Shown here one piece after another: positions 25,374-34,146 of a DNA stretch of 64,000 bases; within the stretch, counting starts at the first letter, position 1; the number at the start of each line of letters is the position of its first letter. The translations under genes were made by a program, and so were the position numbers. Below the pieces are notes generated by a model. It ran no database searches and was not told where the DNA came from. It saw only the letters and a list, made by a program, of their open reading frames with translations. The DNA comes from JAJRRS01 sp965230275 (GTDB lineage Bacteria; Planctomycetota; Phycisphaerae; Phycisphaerales; Phycisphaeraceae). The stretch covers positions 1,736,001-1,800,000 of the forward strand of contig CBDDKO010000002.1 of NCBI GenBank assembly GCA_965230275.1, given 5' to 3'.

Positions 25374-27014
25374 ATGACGCAGACCCAGGAGACCCGCGTG
25401 CGGACATCCAATGCCGTCCATCTGGCCGCCGCCTTCGGCATCACCGCCCTGTTCGGTGTGGGTAGCGCTTCGGCCGACCTCACGGCGATCGTGCCGGCAT
25501 ACTTCTATCCCTTCTCCGGTGGCAGCGCTTGGGACGACCTGAACACCGCCGCCGAGCGCATCCCCCTCACCGCGATCATGAACCCCGGCAGCGGGCCCGG
25601 CACCGCCCAGAACTCGGACTATGTCAGTGCTGTGAACAGCCTCCGCACCGCGGGTGGTAAGGTCATCGCCTACGTCTCAACGGATTACGGTAATCGCTCG
25701 TCCACACTGGTGAAGGCCGACGTCGACAAGTACGTCAACTGGTACAACATCGACGGCATCTTCTTCGACGAGATGACCAACACCGGCACGGCCGGCACGC
25801 TCAACTACTACCAGGACATCTACGACTACGTGAAAGCGATCGATCCGACCTGGGAAGTGATGGGCAACCCCGGGACAACCACGGCCGAGTCGTACCTCAC
25901 GACACCGGTCGCCGACAGCCTGCTCGTACATGAGAACGTCGGCTCGAGCTACCCAGGCTACTCTCCGTCACCCTGGAACGACAACCAAGACCCCGGTGCG
26001 ATCGGCCACCTGATCCACACCACCGCCACCGAGGCGGACATGCTCGCCTACCTGGACCTCGCCGTCGCGCGCAACGCCGGGCAGGTTTACATTACTGACG
26101 ACGTGATGGTCAATCCGTGGGACACGCTGCCCACGTACTGGGATGCGCAGGTCGATCGCATCGAAGCAATCAACAACGCACCCCCGCCGGGCCCGTACGA
26201 ACTGAGTAATCCGGTGCCGAGCGGCTCAATCGTCGTAACAGGCAACGACCGCGGCGACTGGGCTACGATCCCCGCATTTATCGCCGATGACCCAGACACC
26301 GCCGGGCCCGAGGTCGATTACAGCCAGGTCCAAACCGCACATGACGATGACAACTTTTACTTCCGCTTCCAACATAATTCGTCCGGCTTCTTCGGCTTCA
26401 GGCACCACGTGTTCATCGACATCGACCAAGACCGCAGCACCGGGTTCCGCGGTACAGGCGACCACCTCTCTGTGGGGGCCGAATTCATGCTCGAGGGATC
26501 AAGCGTCTTCTCCTTCGCCGGCGCGACCCCGTTGACCTGGAACTGGAACTACCTGGGCAGCCAGCCCTACGACGACTCCCCCACCACCGACATCGAAACC
26601 ATGATCCCCCGCGACCTGATCGGTGACCCGGCCTCATTTGACTTCATGCTGCTGGGCAGCAACACCGTCGAGGAGGATTACTACCCCAACAGCGCCGACC
26701 TCGGGGCCCTGGGCGAGGTGCTGACCTACCTGGCTGGGAACCCGATACTCGGCGACCTGGACGGCGACGGCTTCGTCGGCTTGGGCGATCTCGATGTCAT
26801 CCTCAATAACTGGAACCAGGTCGTCCCCCCCGGCAACCCCGCCGCGGACCCGACAGGTGACAACTTCGTCGGGCTCGCGGACCTGGACATCGTGCTGAAC
26901 AACTGGAACGCCGGCATACCGCCGGCCGACCAGATCAACATCCCAGAACCCGCGGGCCTGGCGCTATGGTGCTTGAGCGTGATGGGTACATTACGACGCG
27001 CCAGCGGGTCTTAA
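25374..27014 (+). CDS. Spherulin-4-like protein fused to the shared beta domain, with PEP-CTERM
   Basis: Secreted protein of 546 residues. After the signal peptide, residues about 33-265 match the spherulation-specific family 4 fold: AIVPAYFYPF, IPLTAIMNPGSGPG, GGKVIAYVSTDYG, NIDGIFFDEMTN. This is a TIM-barrel family related to glycoside hydrolases, some of which cleave alpha-1,4-galactosaminogalactan. The second half repeats the beta domain of the two preceding genes (VQTAHDDDNFYFRF, IDIDQDRSTGF, EDYYPN). Two EF-hand-like repeats and PEP-CTERM follow. ATG 25374 was chosen; a GTG at 25335 is possible. Catalytic role is inferred. Confidence 0.83.
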   Translation: MTQTQETRVRTSNAVHLAAAFGITALFGVGSASADLTAIVPAYFYPFSGGSAWDDLNTAAERIPLTAIMNPGSGPGTAQNSDYVSAVNSLRTAGGKVIAYVSTDYGNRSSTLVKADVDKYVNWYNIDGIFFDEMTNTGTAGTLNYYQDIYDYVKAIDPTWEVMGNPGTTTAESYLTTPVADSLLVHENVGSSYPGYSPSPWNDNQDPGAIGHLIHTTATEADMLAYLDLAVARNAGQVYITDDVMVNPWDTLPTYWDAQVDRIEAINNAPPPGPYELSNPVPSGSIVVTGNDRGDWATIPAFIADDPDTAGPEVDYSQVQTAHDDDNFYFRFQHNSSGFFGFRHHVFIDIDQDRSTGFRGTGDHLSVGAEFMLEGSSVFSFAGATPLTWNWNYLGSQPYDDSPTTDIETMIPRDLIGDPASFDFMLLGSNTVEEDYYPNSADLGALGEVLTYLAGNPILGDLDGDGFVGLGDLDVILNNWNQVVPPGNPAADPTGDNFVGLADLDIVLNNWNAGIPPADQINIPEPAGLALWCLSVMGTLRRASGS

Positions 27015-27047
27015 GCGCGCTCAAAAAAGCCTGCTTTTTCAAGCGCG
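27015..27047. terminator. Bidirectional terminator
   Basis: GCGCGCT-CAAAAAAGC and GCTTTTT-CAAGCGCG form a long imperfect hairpin with A- and T-runs on both sides. It starts at the stop of the gene on the plus strand and serves the convergent MFS gene. Confidence 0.65.
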
Positions 27048-27125
27048 TTGACACCTAAATCACATATGTCCACTGACATGTACGCTACTCGAAGCCAGTG
27101 GCAATGGTGATCAGCTCGACGAAAG

Positions 27126-28703
27126 TTAAGCAGCCGCCTGCTCGTGCTCGATCTGCTCGAGAGTCTTGCCCTTGGTCTCCGTCAGCAGGAAGCTGACAAG
27201 GATCAGCGCGATCAGCGCGAACAGCCCGTAGATCATGAACGTCCAAGCGGTACCCAGGTTGTTCAACTGCCAGGGGAAGAGGAACTGCACGCTCCAGCTG
27301 ATGCTGCTGTTCGCCAGCCCCACAGCCGCCATCGCCAAGCCCCGGATCGCGTTTGGATAAAGCTCCGACAACAGCACCCACATCACCGGCCCAAGCGACA
27401 CCGCGAAGCTTGCCACGAATCCCAGGATGCCCACCAGCACGATGTAAGGATTCATGGTGACCGCTGCCTGAATCAATTCGCTCTCATGCGCGTTGACCGT
27501 GTCTTCGCCGAGCGTGTCGTGCAGGGCGCGCTTGTAGGCCACATCGTTGTCGTAGGTCACGCCGATCATGGGCTCAATCGCCACGATATCGATGTCGGGC
27601 GGTTCCTCGGCTTCCATCATCCGATGGACCACTTCGGGCGTGAGTTTGAAAGTCGCCTGGCTGAAGCCGTAGGCGGATATGGACATACTGATGAATACGC
27701 CGGCCAGACCGATGATCAGCAGCGGCTTGCGCCCCATCTTGTCGACCAGCCACATGGCGAGCACCGTGAAGACGACATTGATCACCCCCACGAACGTCGC
27801 CTGCATGAACGCGGCGTTCTTGCCGACGCCGCTCTGCTCGAAGATGCTGGTGGCGTAGAAGAATACGGCGTTGATACCCGTGATCTGCTGGGCGGCGCCG
27901 ACGATGATGCCGATCAGCAGCACCAGCCTCAGCTCCGGGCGGAACAGCTCACCGAGCCGGCTCTTGCGGCGGTTGCGGAACTCGTCCGCGGTCTGCTGGA
28001 TCTCCGCGATAGCGCCGTCGACTTCTTCCTCAGGGATAAACTTCTTGAGCACCTTCTCGGCCGCCTCGGCTTTGCCGTTGATCACCAGCCAGCGCGGGCT
28101 TTCCGGGATGATCATCAGGCACAGGCAGAAGATTACAGCCGGCAGCGCCTCGAGCCCGAGCATCCACCGCCATATCTCCGTGTCGATGTGCAGCGACTGT
28201 ACGAACTGCAAATCCGAGTTGCTCAGCTTGAGCAGGAAGTAGTTGGCGAAGTACGCCGCGGAGATGCCGACGACAATGTTCATCTGGTTGATCGAGACCA
28301 ATCGGCCGCGCAGCCTGTGCGGCGCGATCTCGGCGATGTAGAGCGGGGCTAAGAGCAGCGACCCGAACGCAAACCCGCCCAGCGCCCTTGCCGCGACCAG
28401 CACCGCAAAGTTCGGGGCCAGCGCCGATGTGATGGCCGACGCCAGGTACAGTAGCGCCACCGCCAGCAGCACCTTCTTCCGCCCGATCAGGTCGCTCGAC
28501 GGTCCCACGATCAGGCCGGTGAAGATCGCCGCCAGCGACGGCGCACTGACCACCAGGCCGACCTGCAAGTCATTCAACCCGAACTCCGGCACGATAAACC
28601 CGACCACACCCGAAATGACGGATGCGTCAAACCCAAAGAGGAAGCCGCTGATGGAGACAACACAGGCGTAAAAGACAACCGTTGGGATGTGATGGTTTTT
28701 CAT
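27126..28703 (-). CDS. MFS sugar porter, sugar:H+ symporter family
   Basis: Twelve-helix sugar transporter of 525 residues. Family signatures: GFLFGFDASVISG in helix 1, DLIGRKKVLL in loop 2-3, PESPRWLVING after helix 6, DKMGRKPLLIIG in loop 8-9 and TETKGKTLEQIE at the end. Similar to XylE/GalP-type porters. About 70 extra residues (near 345-420, rich in acidic residues, including EEPPDIDIVAIEPMIG) lie between helices 9 and 10. A LacI-type palindrome sits directly before the start codon. Xylose is a plausible substrate given the xylose isomerase gene in the region, but this is inference. Confidence 0.92.
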   Translation of the reverse strand: MKNHHIPTVVFYACVVSISGFLFGFDASVISGVVGFIVPEFGLNDLQVGLVVSAPSLAAIFTGLIVGPSSDLIGRKKVLLAVALLYLASAITSALAPNFAVLVAARALGGFAFGSLLLAPLYIAEIAPHRLRGRLVSINQMNIVVGISAAYFANYFLLKLSNSDLQFVQSLHIDTEIWRWMLGLEALPAVIFCLCLMIIPESPRWLVINGKAEAAEKVLKKFIPEEEVDGAIAEIQQTADEFRNRRKSRLGELFRPELRLVLLIGIIVGAAQQITGINAVFFYATSIFEQSGVGKNAAFMQATFVGVINVVFTVLAMWLVDKMGRKPLLIIGLAGVFISMSISAYGFSQATFKLTPEVVHRMMEAEEPPDIDIVAIEPMIGVTYDNDVAYKRALHDTLGEDTVNAHESELIQAAVTMNPYIVLVGILGFVASFAVSLGPVMWVLLSELYPNAIRGLAMAAVGLANSSISWSVQFLFPWQLNNLGTAWTFMIYGLFALIALILVSFLLTETKGKTLEQIEHEQAAA

Positions 28704-28707
28704 GAGC

Positions 28708-28717
28708 GAAACGTTTC
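28708..28717. promoter_or_regulatory. LacI-type operator at the MFS gene start
   Basis: The perfect palindrome GAAACGTTTC lies four bases upstream of the ATG at 28703, over the ribosome-binding region. Central CG and flanks TGTGAAACG/TTTCGCTCA fit a LacI/GalR-family operator. Its regulator is not identified; the LacI gene at 41158 has operators of a different spacing. Confidence 0.5.
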
Positions 28718-28813
28718 ACATGAGCCGGGTTCGTGGCTGCGGTAGGGAGAAGTACATACGGATGGTGTCCTCGGCTCCCCGCCACGAGTCCGGACACAAC
28801 GGCGGTCTGGTTG

Positions 28814-29533
28814 TCACACGGCCTGTTCGCTCTTGCGTTCCTCCACGACGCTGCTGGTTGAGAATCGGTAGCGCATGTTGCGGTAGACGCAGATGTCGGT
28901 GATATCTTCGGGTGTGCCCTTCGGCGCGGAGCGGTAGTTGGTCGATACGCGGTACTTCCCGGTGACCGGCAGGACGCGGTGCCAGTTGTGCCCGTGCAGC
29001 AACACGAGTGTGCCCTTCTTGGGGGTCAGCACGACCTGGCCGGGCAAATCGGCCGAGGGATCACCGGTCGGCAGCAGGCCCTTGTCGTAGGTGTGCGGTA
29101 CGACGACGGTCTGGCCGCCGATCTCGGGGGTGATGTCGCTGGTATAGACCAGCCGGTTGAGGTTGAACTGGCCCGGGTCCTCCGGCGGGCAGTCCTGGTG
29201 CCAGGCCTGACCCTTGCTACCTTGCTTGGAGAACATCACCATGCAGTACTGCGAGTACCAGTCCTCGCCGAGGATCGCGCTGGTCAACTCCTTCAAGCGC
29301 GGGTCCTCCTGCACCTCGTCAAAATCATTGACGCCGTCTTCCTGAGGGAACCAGGGGATCACCTCCACCACGGCCTTGTTCAGGAACTCGTGGTTGTGCC
29401 AATACTCCGGCGAATCGCCGTAGTGATCGACGTTGATCCGGTCGAGCCGGTCCATGAGCGCCGCGTCAAAGAAGTTATCCAAGACAAGGTAGCCCTGTTC
29501 CCAGAACTGTGCCGTGAGTGCTTGAATGTTCAT
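28814..29533 (-). CDS. Phytanoyl-CoA dioxygenase (PhyH) family protein
   Basis: Fe(II)/2-oxoglutarate-dependent oxygenase of 239 residues. The iron ligands are His and Asp in WHQDCPPED and the distal His in HGHNWHRVLPVTG; the 2-oxoglutarate arginine is probably in KYRVSTNYR. The ATG at 29533 follows GGAG at a good distance; an ATG at 29545 lacks a site. It starts 29 bases after the SDR gene and is probably the last gene of the aldo/keto reductase - GH26 - SDR - PhyH operon. Substrate unknown. Confidence 0.85.
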   Translation of the reverse strand: MNIQALTAQFWEQGYLVLDNFFDAALMDRLDRINVDHYGDSPEYWHNHEFLNKAVVEVIPWFPQEDGVNDFDEVQEDPRLKELTSAILGEDWYSQYCMVMFSKQGSKGQAWHQDCPPEDPGQFNLNRLVYTSDITPEIGGQTVVVPHTYDKGLLPTGDPSADLPGQVVLTPKKGTLVLLHGHNWHRVLPVTGKYRVSTNYRSAPKGTPEDITDICVYRNMRYRFSTSSVVEERKSEQAV

Positions 29534-29562
29534 GGTGTTCTCCATCTATGCGGGTGTATGCG

Positions 29563-30567
29563 TTAGGCAAGCGACCCGGAGTGTTGTTCGTGCCAGATGC
29601 GAAGTAGCTCTTTTTCCATATCCGGTCTCAACCCGCTCTGCCAGGCATGGTCGTCAGGCCGGGTCATGGCCCATCGGAGCGTGTCGCGAACGGTTTCTTC
29701 AAGCGGCCTGAACTTCAGCCCCGCTGCAGTGGCTTTGTCGATGTTGAATGTGGCGTAACCGATGTAGGCTTCCGGCACCCACCAGGGCACGTCCTTCTCT
29801 TCGGTCAGCCCCTGCTCACGGAGGAAGCTATCCCCGACCCAGGTCAGCTTCGCGTCGCTGCCGCTGATCTGCTTGCAAGTCTCAAGCAGTTTGCCCGTGG
29901 TCAGCTCGTAGTCCGGGCCGGTACAGATGTAGGGCCCGGTCAGCCGGCGCTCGGTGGCCTGGAACGTCCACGCCGCCAGGTCACGCGCATCGATGAACTG
30001 CATCGGCGCATCAGGCCGGCCGGTCGCAAGCACCTCGCCGCCCTGCACCACACGCCACACCCAATACGTCAGGCGGTCGGACTCATCGTGCGGCCCGATG
30101 ATCAGCCCCGGCCGAACGTGCAGCACGCGCCCCGGCATGACGCGGTCAAGCTCCGCCTCACACAACGCCTTCAGCGGGCCGTAGGTCTGGCCGTCGATCG
30201 TCTCGGTCGTCGGGTCTTCGAGCGTGCCCTTCGGGCTATCTTCGTGAAGCCCCGGCTGATCGAACCCGGCAAACACCGAGATCGATGAGATATAGGTGTA
30301 GTGTCCCACCGCGTCCTTCAACACCTCGGCCGCATCACGCACCAGCCTCGGCACGTAGCCGCACACGTCGATCACCGCGTCCCAGCTGCCCCCCTTAAGC
30401 GCATCCAGGCCGCCGTCACGATCGCCGATGATGACCTCGACCTCGGGGAACAACCCCGCGTTGCTCTTGCCCCGGTTGAATAGGGTCACGTCATCGCCGC
30501 GCGCCAGGCTTTCTTGAGCCATAGCGCGTCCGACAAACCGTGTCCCGCCCAGGATCAGAACCTTCAT
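29563..30567 (-). CDS. NAD-dependent epimerase/dehydratase family protein (extended SDR)
   Basis: Protein of 334 residues. The nucleotide-binding motif is LILGGTRFVGRAMAQ at the N-terminus, with the dinucleotide region ending DRDGG. YTYISSISVF gives the catalytic serine region and YGPLKALCE the YxxxK pair, at about residue 155. This atypical subgroup includes CSP41-like proteins rather than classic UDP-sugar epimerases. Its ATG overlaps the stop of the GH26-like gene (ATGA), so they are translationally coupled. A role in converting the sugar released by that protein is inferred. Confidence 0.87.
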   Translation of the reverse strand: MKVLILGGTRFVGRAMAQESLARGDDVTLFNRGKSNAGLFPEVEVIIGDRDGGLDALKGGSWDAVIDVCGYVPRLVRDAAEVLKDAVGHYTYISSISVFAGFDQPGLHEDSPKGTLEDPTTETIDGQTYGPLKALCEAELDRVMPGRVLHVRPGLIIGPHDESDRLTYWVWRVVQGGEVLATGRPDAPMQFIDARDLAAWTFQATERRLTGPYICTGPDYELTTGKLLETCKQISGSDAKLTWVGDSFLREQGLTEEKDVPWWVPEAYIGYATFNIDKATAAGLKFRPLEETVRDTLRWAMTRPDDHAWQSGLRPDMEKELLRIWHEQHSGSLA

Positions 30568-31625
30568 GGCGTTGTCGTTTCCTTATCTGGCAGACGGAGA
30601 TGCTGATACAGTGGCAGCTCCATCTCCTTGCGGTAATGCTCCGTCACGACCTCGTTCATCTCGATCCGGCAATCGCCCCAGTCGTGCCAGCCGAAGCCCA
30701 GCTTGTCCGACCACTCAACCCATTCCCAGTTGATGTAGCAGAAAGACTTAATCTCGGGCTGCTGACGGATCAGCTGGAAGAACGGGACGAACCACTCGTC
30801 CCAATCCTTCTGCCCATCCAGCACGCCGGTGTGCCGCGCGGTGGCCTCGCCGATCATGACGGGCTTCTTGTGTTCGCCGGCCTTCTGGCAGAACTCGATG
30901 GTCTGCGGGTGCAGCGACTCATACGCATCGAAGATGTCGATCGCCCACCAGTCGACCCACTCGTCGCCGGGGTAGTAGGCCATGCGGTGCTCAAGCGGCA
31001 TCTCGCCAGCCGACAGACCGGCAGAGCACCAGACCGTCGCGAAGTCGATGTCGTGGCGTTTCATCGCCTCCGTGATCCGGACCCAGGCCGCCTTGAATGG
31101 TTCCGGTTGGTAGCCGTTCCATGAACCCTCAAACTCATAGCCGATGCGCACGAAGACGGGCCGATCGATTTCCTTGAGGATCTTGCAGAAGGCGTCGATC
31201 TGCTCGTCTTGTTCGCCCCTGGCGATCAGGCTGTCCATGCCTTCACCGGTGTCGTTGCCTCCGGTGAGGTTCAGGCCGATCTGAGGGATGACCTCGCCCG
31301 GTTCTGCGTCGAGTTCCGCTTTGAGCCTGTCGCCCCATGCGTTGACGTGATGTATTTCGCGCGTGACCGACGTGTAGGTCATGTAAAGGACAGGCCCACG
31401 GCCGTCACCCAACGTTTCACGGTATTTGCGGAAGCCAACGGGGTCCTGCCCACCGCCGTGCAGGACCGTATCCTTGGGTTCAAACTTGGCGCCGTAATAG
31501 GCCCGAGTGGTGTATCCCTTCTTCTGCTCGGCACAGACGGGTGTCACGGCCAGGCCCATGAGCAGGCCCGCGAAGGCCAGGCCGCCGGTCAATCCGAACT
31601 GTCCGATACCAAGGTCTTGCCACAT
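30564..31625 (-). CDS. Secreted GH26-like glycoside hydrolase
   Basis: Protein of 353 residues with signal peptide (about 7-32) and AAGGAG before the ATG. A TIM-barrel glycosidase of the GH26-like group: PVFVRIGYEFEGSWNGY carries the candidate acid/base glutamate and KPVMIGEAT the nucleophile. YINWEWVEW follows. GH26 enzymes cleave beta-mannan or beta-1,3-xylan. It shares YYGAKFEPKDTVLHGGGQ with the gene at 32697, so they are paralogs. It lacks the PEP-CTERM tail of that paralog. Operon partners are an aldo/keto reductase upstream and an SDR downstream. Confidence 0.75.
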   Translation of the reverse strand: MWQDLGIGQFGLTGGLAFAGLLMGLAVTPVCAEQKKGYTTRAYYGAKFEPKDTVLHGGGQDPVGFRKYRETLGDGRGPVLYMTYTSVTREIHHVNAWGDRLKAELDAEPGEVIPQIGLNLTGGNDTGEGMDSLIARGEQDEQIDAFCKILKEIDRPVFVRIGYEFEGSWNGYQPEPFKAAWVRITEAMKRHDIDFATVWCSAGLSAGEMPLEHRMAYYPGDEWVDWWAIDIFDAYESLHPQTIEFCQKAGEHKKPVMIGEATARHTGVLDGQKDWDEWFVPFFQLIRQQPEIKSFCYINWEWVEWSDKLGFGWHDWGDCRIEMNEVVTEHYRKEMELPLYQHLRLPDKETTTP

Positions 31626-31646
31626 ACGTATCCGCTCCTTGTGGGC

Positions 31647-32654
31647 TTAGCCCGCTGATGTCAAGGCATCGTTTTGGGCCTGATTTATCTGATCGGTCCG
31701 TACCTGCAGATAGCTTTCGATGAGTTCGAGGTCCTCATCGCTCAGTACGGCGGGGTCGGGATCGAAAATCTTCCGTGCCTGATCTTCATTACGTACCCCG
31801 ATGATCGCTGACGTGACCGCTTGCTTGCGCAGAGTCCAGGTCACCGCGAGTTGGGCGACAGTGATGCCTGCCCGATCCGCGATAGGCCTGAGTTTCTCGA
31901 CCAGGTCGAGTGTCGGCCCGAGCCTGGGGGGTTGGAATTCGGGCGAGAGCTGCGACTTGCGCCAGTCATCGTCGGGCAGCGACGCAAGGTAGGCTTCGGA
32001 GAACCGCCCGGTCAGCAGCCCGCTGTGCATCGGCGAATAGGCAACCACGCCGATATCCTGCTCCTCGCAGAACGGCAGCGTTTCTTGCTCGATGTCTCTA
32101 GCAATCAGGTTGTAAGGCGGCTGTAGTGAAGCCACCGGATGGATGGCTTGCGCGCGGCGCATCTGTTCAACACTGAAGTTCGACACGCCGGCGTGACGCA
32201 CCTTGCCCTCACGCACCAACTCGGCGATCGCCCCCCAACCCTCTTCAATCTGCTCGTCCGGGTTGGGCCAATGGATCTGGTAGAGGTCGATCGTATCGAT
32301 GCCCAGGCGTACGAGGCTTTGCTCGCACTCTTGCCGAACGCTCTGCGCACTCATGCATGGGATGATGTCGTCAGTCCCCGGCACCCAGGTCAGCGAGCAC
32401 TTGGTTGCAACAATCACCTTGTCACGTCGATCCTTGATCGCCTTACCGACGACAAGCTCGGAATGGCCCAAGCCATACACCGGAGCCGTATCAAGCCAGT
32501 TGACACCCATATCCAGCGCGGCGTGGATGGCGCGTTGGGACTCGTCGTCGTCCTGTTTGCCCCAGCCGTAAACCCAGGGCCCGCCGATCGCCCAGGTGCC
32601 CAAGCCGATCATCGACAGCTCAAGGTCGGTATGGCCAAGCCTTCGCGTGTTCAT
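31647..32654 (-). CDS. Aldo/keto reductase
   Basis: NADPH-dependent oxidoreductase of 335 residues. The family tetrad is visible: Asp in NWLDTAPVYG, Tyr in the same stretch, Lys in VIVATKCSL, His in DLYQIHWPNPD. The cofactor-binding C-terminus reads ITVAQLAVTWTLRKQAVTSAIIGVR. Similar to the YhdN/L-glyceraldehyde-3-phosphate reductase-like group that acts on sugar aldehydes. First gene of the operon leading to the GH26-like protein 21 bases downstream. Confidence 0.92.
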   Translation of the reverse strand: MNTRRLGHTDLELSMIGLGTWAIGGPWVYGWGKQDDDESQRAIHAALDMGVNWLDTAPVYGLGHSELVVGKAIKDRRDKVIVATKCSLTWVPGTDDIIPCMSAQSVRQECEQSLVRLGIDTIDLYQIHWPNPDEQIEEGWGAIAELVREGKVRHAGVSNFSVEQMRRAQAIHPVASLQPPYNLIARDIEQETLPFCEEQDIGVVAYSPMHSGLLTGRFSEAYLASLPDDDWRKSQLSPEFQPPRLGPTLDLVEKLRPIADRAGITVAQLAVTWTLRKQAVTSAIIGVRNEDQARKIFDPDPAVLSDEDLELIESYLQVRTDQINQAQNDALTSAG

Positions 32655-32696
32655 GTGCGAATCACACTCCCAGGGGTTACCGAGTTTCAGACGGGA

Positions 32697-34013
32697 TCAC
32701 GCCTTGCGTCGTAACAACACAGGCAGCGTAAGGGCAAGCAATGTCACGGCACCGGGCTCGGGAACGGCGGCCACAGGGGGCGTGCCCGCGTTCCAGTTGT
32801 TCAGCACGACGTCCAGGTCGTCCAGCCCGATGAACCCGTCGGGACCACTGCCGCCCGGCCCCGCCACGTCTGCCAACGGATTCGCCGGCGGGACGCTCTG
32901 GTTCCAGTTGTTGAGGACGATGTCCAGGTCAAGCAGGCCGACAAAACCGTCGCCGTCGAGATCGCCCGGGATCGGATCGAAGAACGTCGGCAGGTCGGTG
33001 CCGGCATGAACAAACAGGTCGGACGTGATCCGATCCAGATAGTTCGAAACCACCGTGGGGTGTGCGTTCTCGAGGCTGGCGTCGCCCCAGTTCGGCCACT
33101 CGACGGTCAGCGACCAGTCCCAGTTGATGTAGGTATGGGCCTTGATCCCCGGGTTGTGCTCGATCAGGTCAAAGAACGGATCGTACCAGTTGGTCCAATC
33201 GACCGCCGACTCTGCACCCTCGAACTGCGGCGTCGCCTCACCGATCAGCACGGGGAACCCTCGCAGGTCCGCCTCGTCCAGGAACAGCTGCTTCTGGGCG
33301 AGCTTGGCCGGGGTGAACTCGACGGTGCCGAAGACGTTGAAGCTCCACCAGTCGACGTAGGTGTCGCCCGGGTAGTAGTTCATGACGTTGCTGAAGTCCG
33401 AGTGCGAACCGAAGTCGCCGACGACCGGATTCCAAACCATGGCGACGGGCAGGTCGGCGGCGCGGATGGCGTTGGACAGTAGCTGGAAGTTCTGCTTGAA
33501 GAACGTCGGGTCGTATCCGTTCCAAGGCCCGTTGGACTCGTAACCGGGCCGGTAGAACACGGGCCGGCCCAGTGACGCCAGGCCGTTGACGATGTTGTTG
33601 ACCTGTGTCGTGGTCAGCAATGAACTCTGCGGCAGGACCGTACCGAGCTGAGGCACCAGTGAAACGTTATTGGCCGACTCGATGAGCCCGAGGCGAGCAT
33701 TCAAACCGTTGTACCACGACTGAGTGTTCAGGTAATTGTTATAGTCCGCATACGTGATGGGATGGGCGTTCGGGCCGGTGACGTTGGCGTAATTCGTAAA
33801 CGCGTTCATCAACGGGCCGCCTAGGTAATAGGTCTGGCCCCCGCCGTGGATGACCTTGTCGATCGGCTCGAACTTCGCCCCGTAGTAGTTGCGCGGCACG
33901 ATGGTCGCGATGTCGGCCGACGCGGTTTGAGCAACCGGGCCAATGACCGCCATTGATAATATGGCTACCGACACAAACTTCAGGCATCCCGTGGTGTTCG
34001 ATGTGATACGCAT
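32697..34013 (-). CDS. GH26-like protein with dockerin-like repeats and PEP-CTERM
   Basis: Secreted protein of 438 residues. ATG 34013 follows AGGAG by nine bases; a TTG at 34022 was rejected. The catalytic barrel is paralogous to the gene at 30564: YYGAKFEPIDKVIHGGGQ, RPVFYRPGYESNGPWNGY (candidate acid/base Glu), PVLIGEATPQ (nucleophile Glu) and YINWDW. The C-terminus has two EF-hand-like repeats split by a GPGGSGP spacer, then VPEPGAVTLLALTLPVLLRRKA. Likely an extracellular endo-acting hydrolase whose products go to the operon at 27-32 kb. Confidence 0.8.
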   Translation of the reverse strand: MRITSNTTGCLKFVSVAILSMAVIGPVAQTASADIATIVPRNYYGAKFEPIDKVIHGGGQTYYLGGPLMNAFTNYANVTGPNAHPITYADYNNYLNTQSWYNGLNARLGLIESANNVSLVPQLGTVLPQSSLLTTTQVNNIVNGLASLGRPVFYRPGYESNGPWNGYDPTFFKQNFQLLSNAIRAADLPVAMVWNPVVGDFGSHSDFSNVMNYYPGDTYVDWWSFNVFGTVEFTPAKLAQKQLFLDEADLRGFPVLIGEATPQFEGAESAVDWTNWYDPFFDLIEHNPGIKAHTYINWDWSLTVEWPNWGDASLENAHPTVVSNYLDRITSDLFVHAGTDLPTFFDPIPGDLDGDGFVGLLDLDIVLNNWNQSVPPANPLADVAGPGGSGPDGFIGLDDLDVVLNNWNAGTPPVAAVPEPGAVTLLALTLPVLLRRKA

Positions 34014-34146
34014 TGAATCCAACTCCTAGTACGGCACAAGGTTCTGTTATATGAGTTCCATTATTGCCGATCACGCCCCGATTCCAAGAAAATTCCTGGG
34101 ATCGACCCGGGTATCACGGGTTAAAAAGACGTCAACTCGCCTCGGC

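Noticed and set aside
33661..33672. GAAACGTT inside the GH26-like gene as a LacI operator
   Set aside because: Only half of the palindrome and located in coding sequence.
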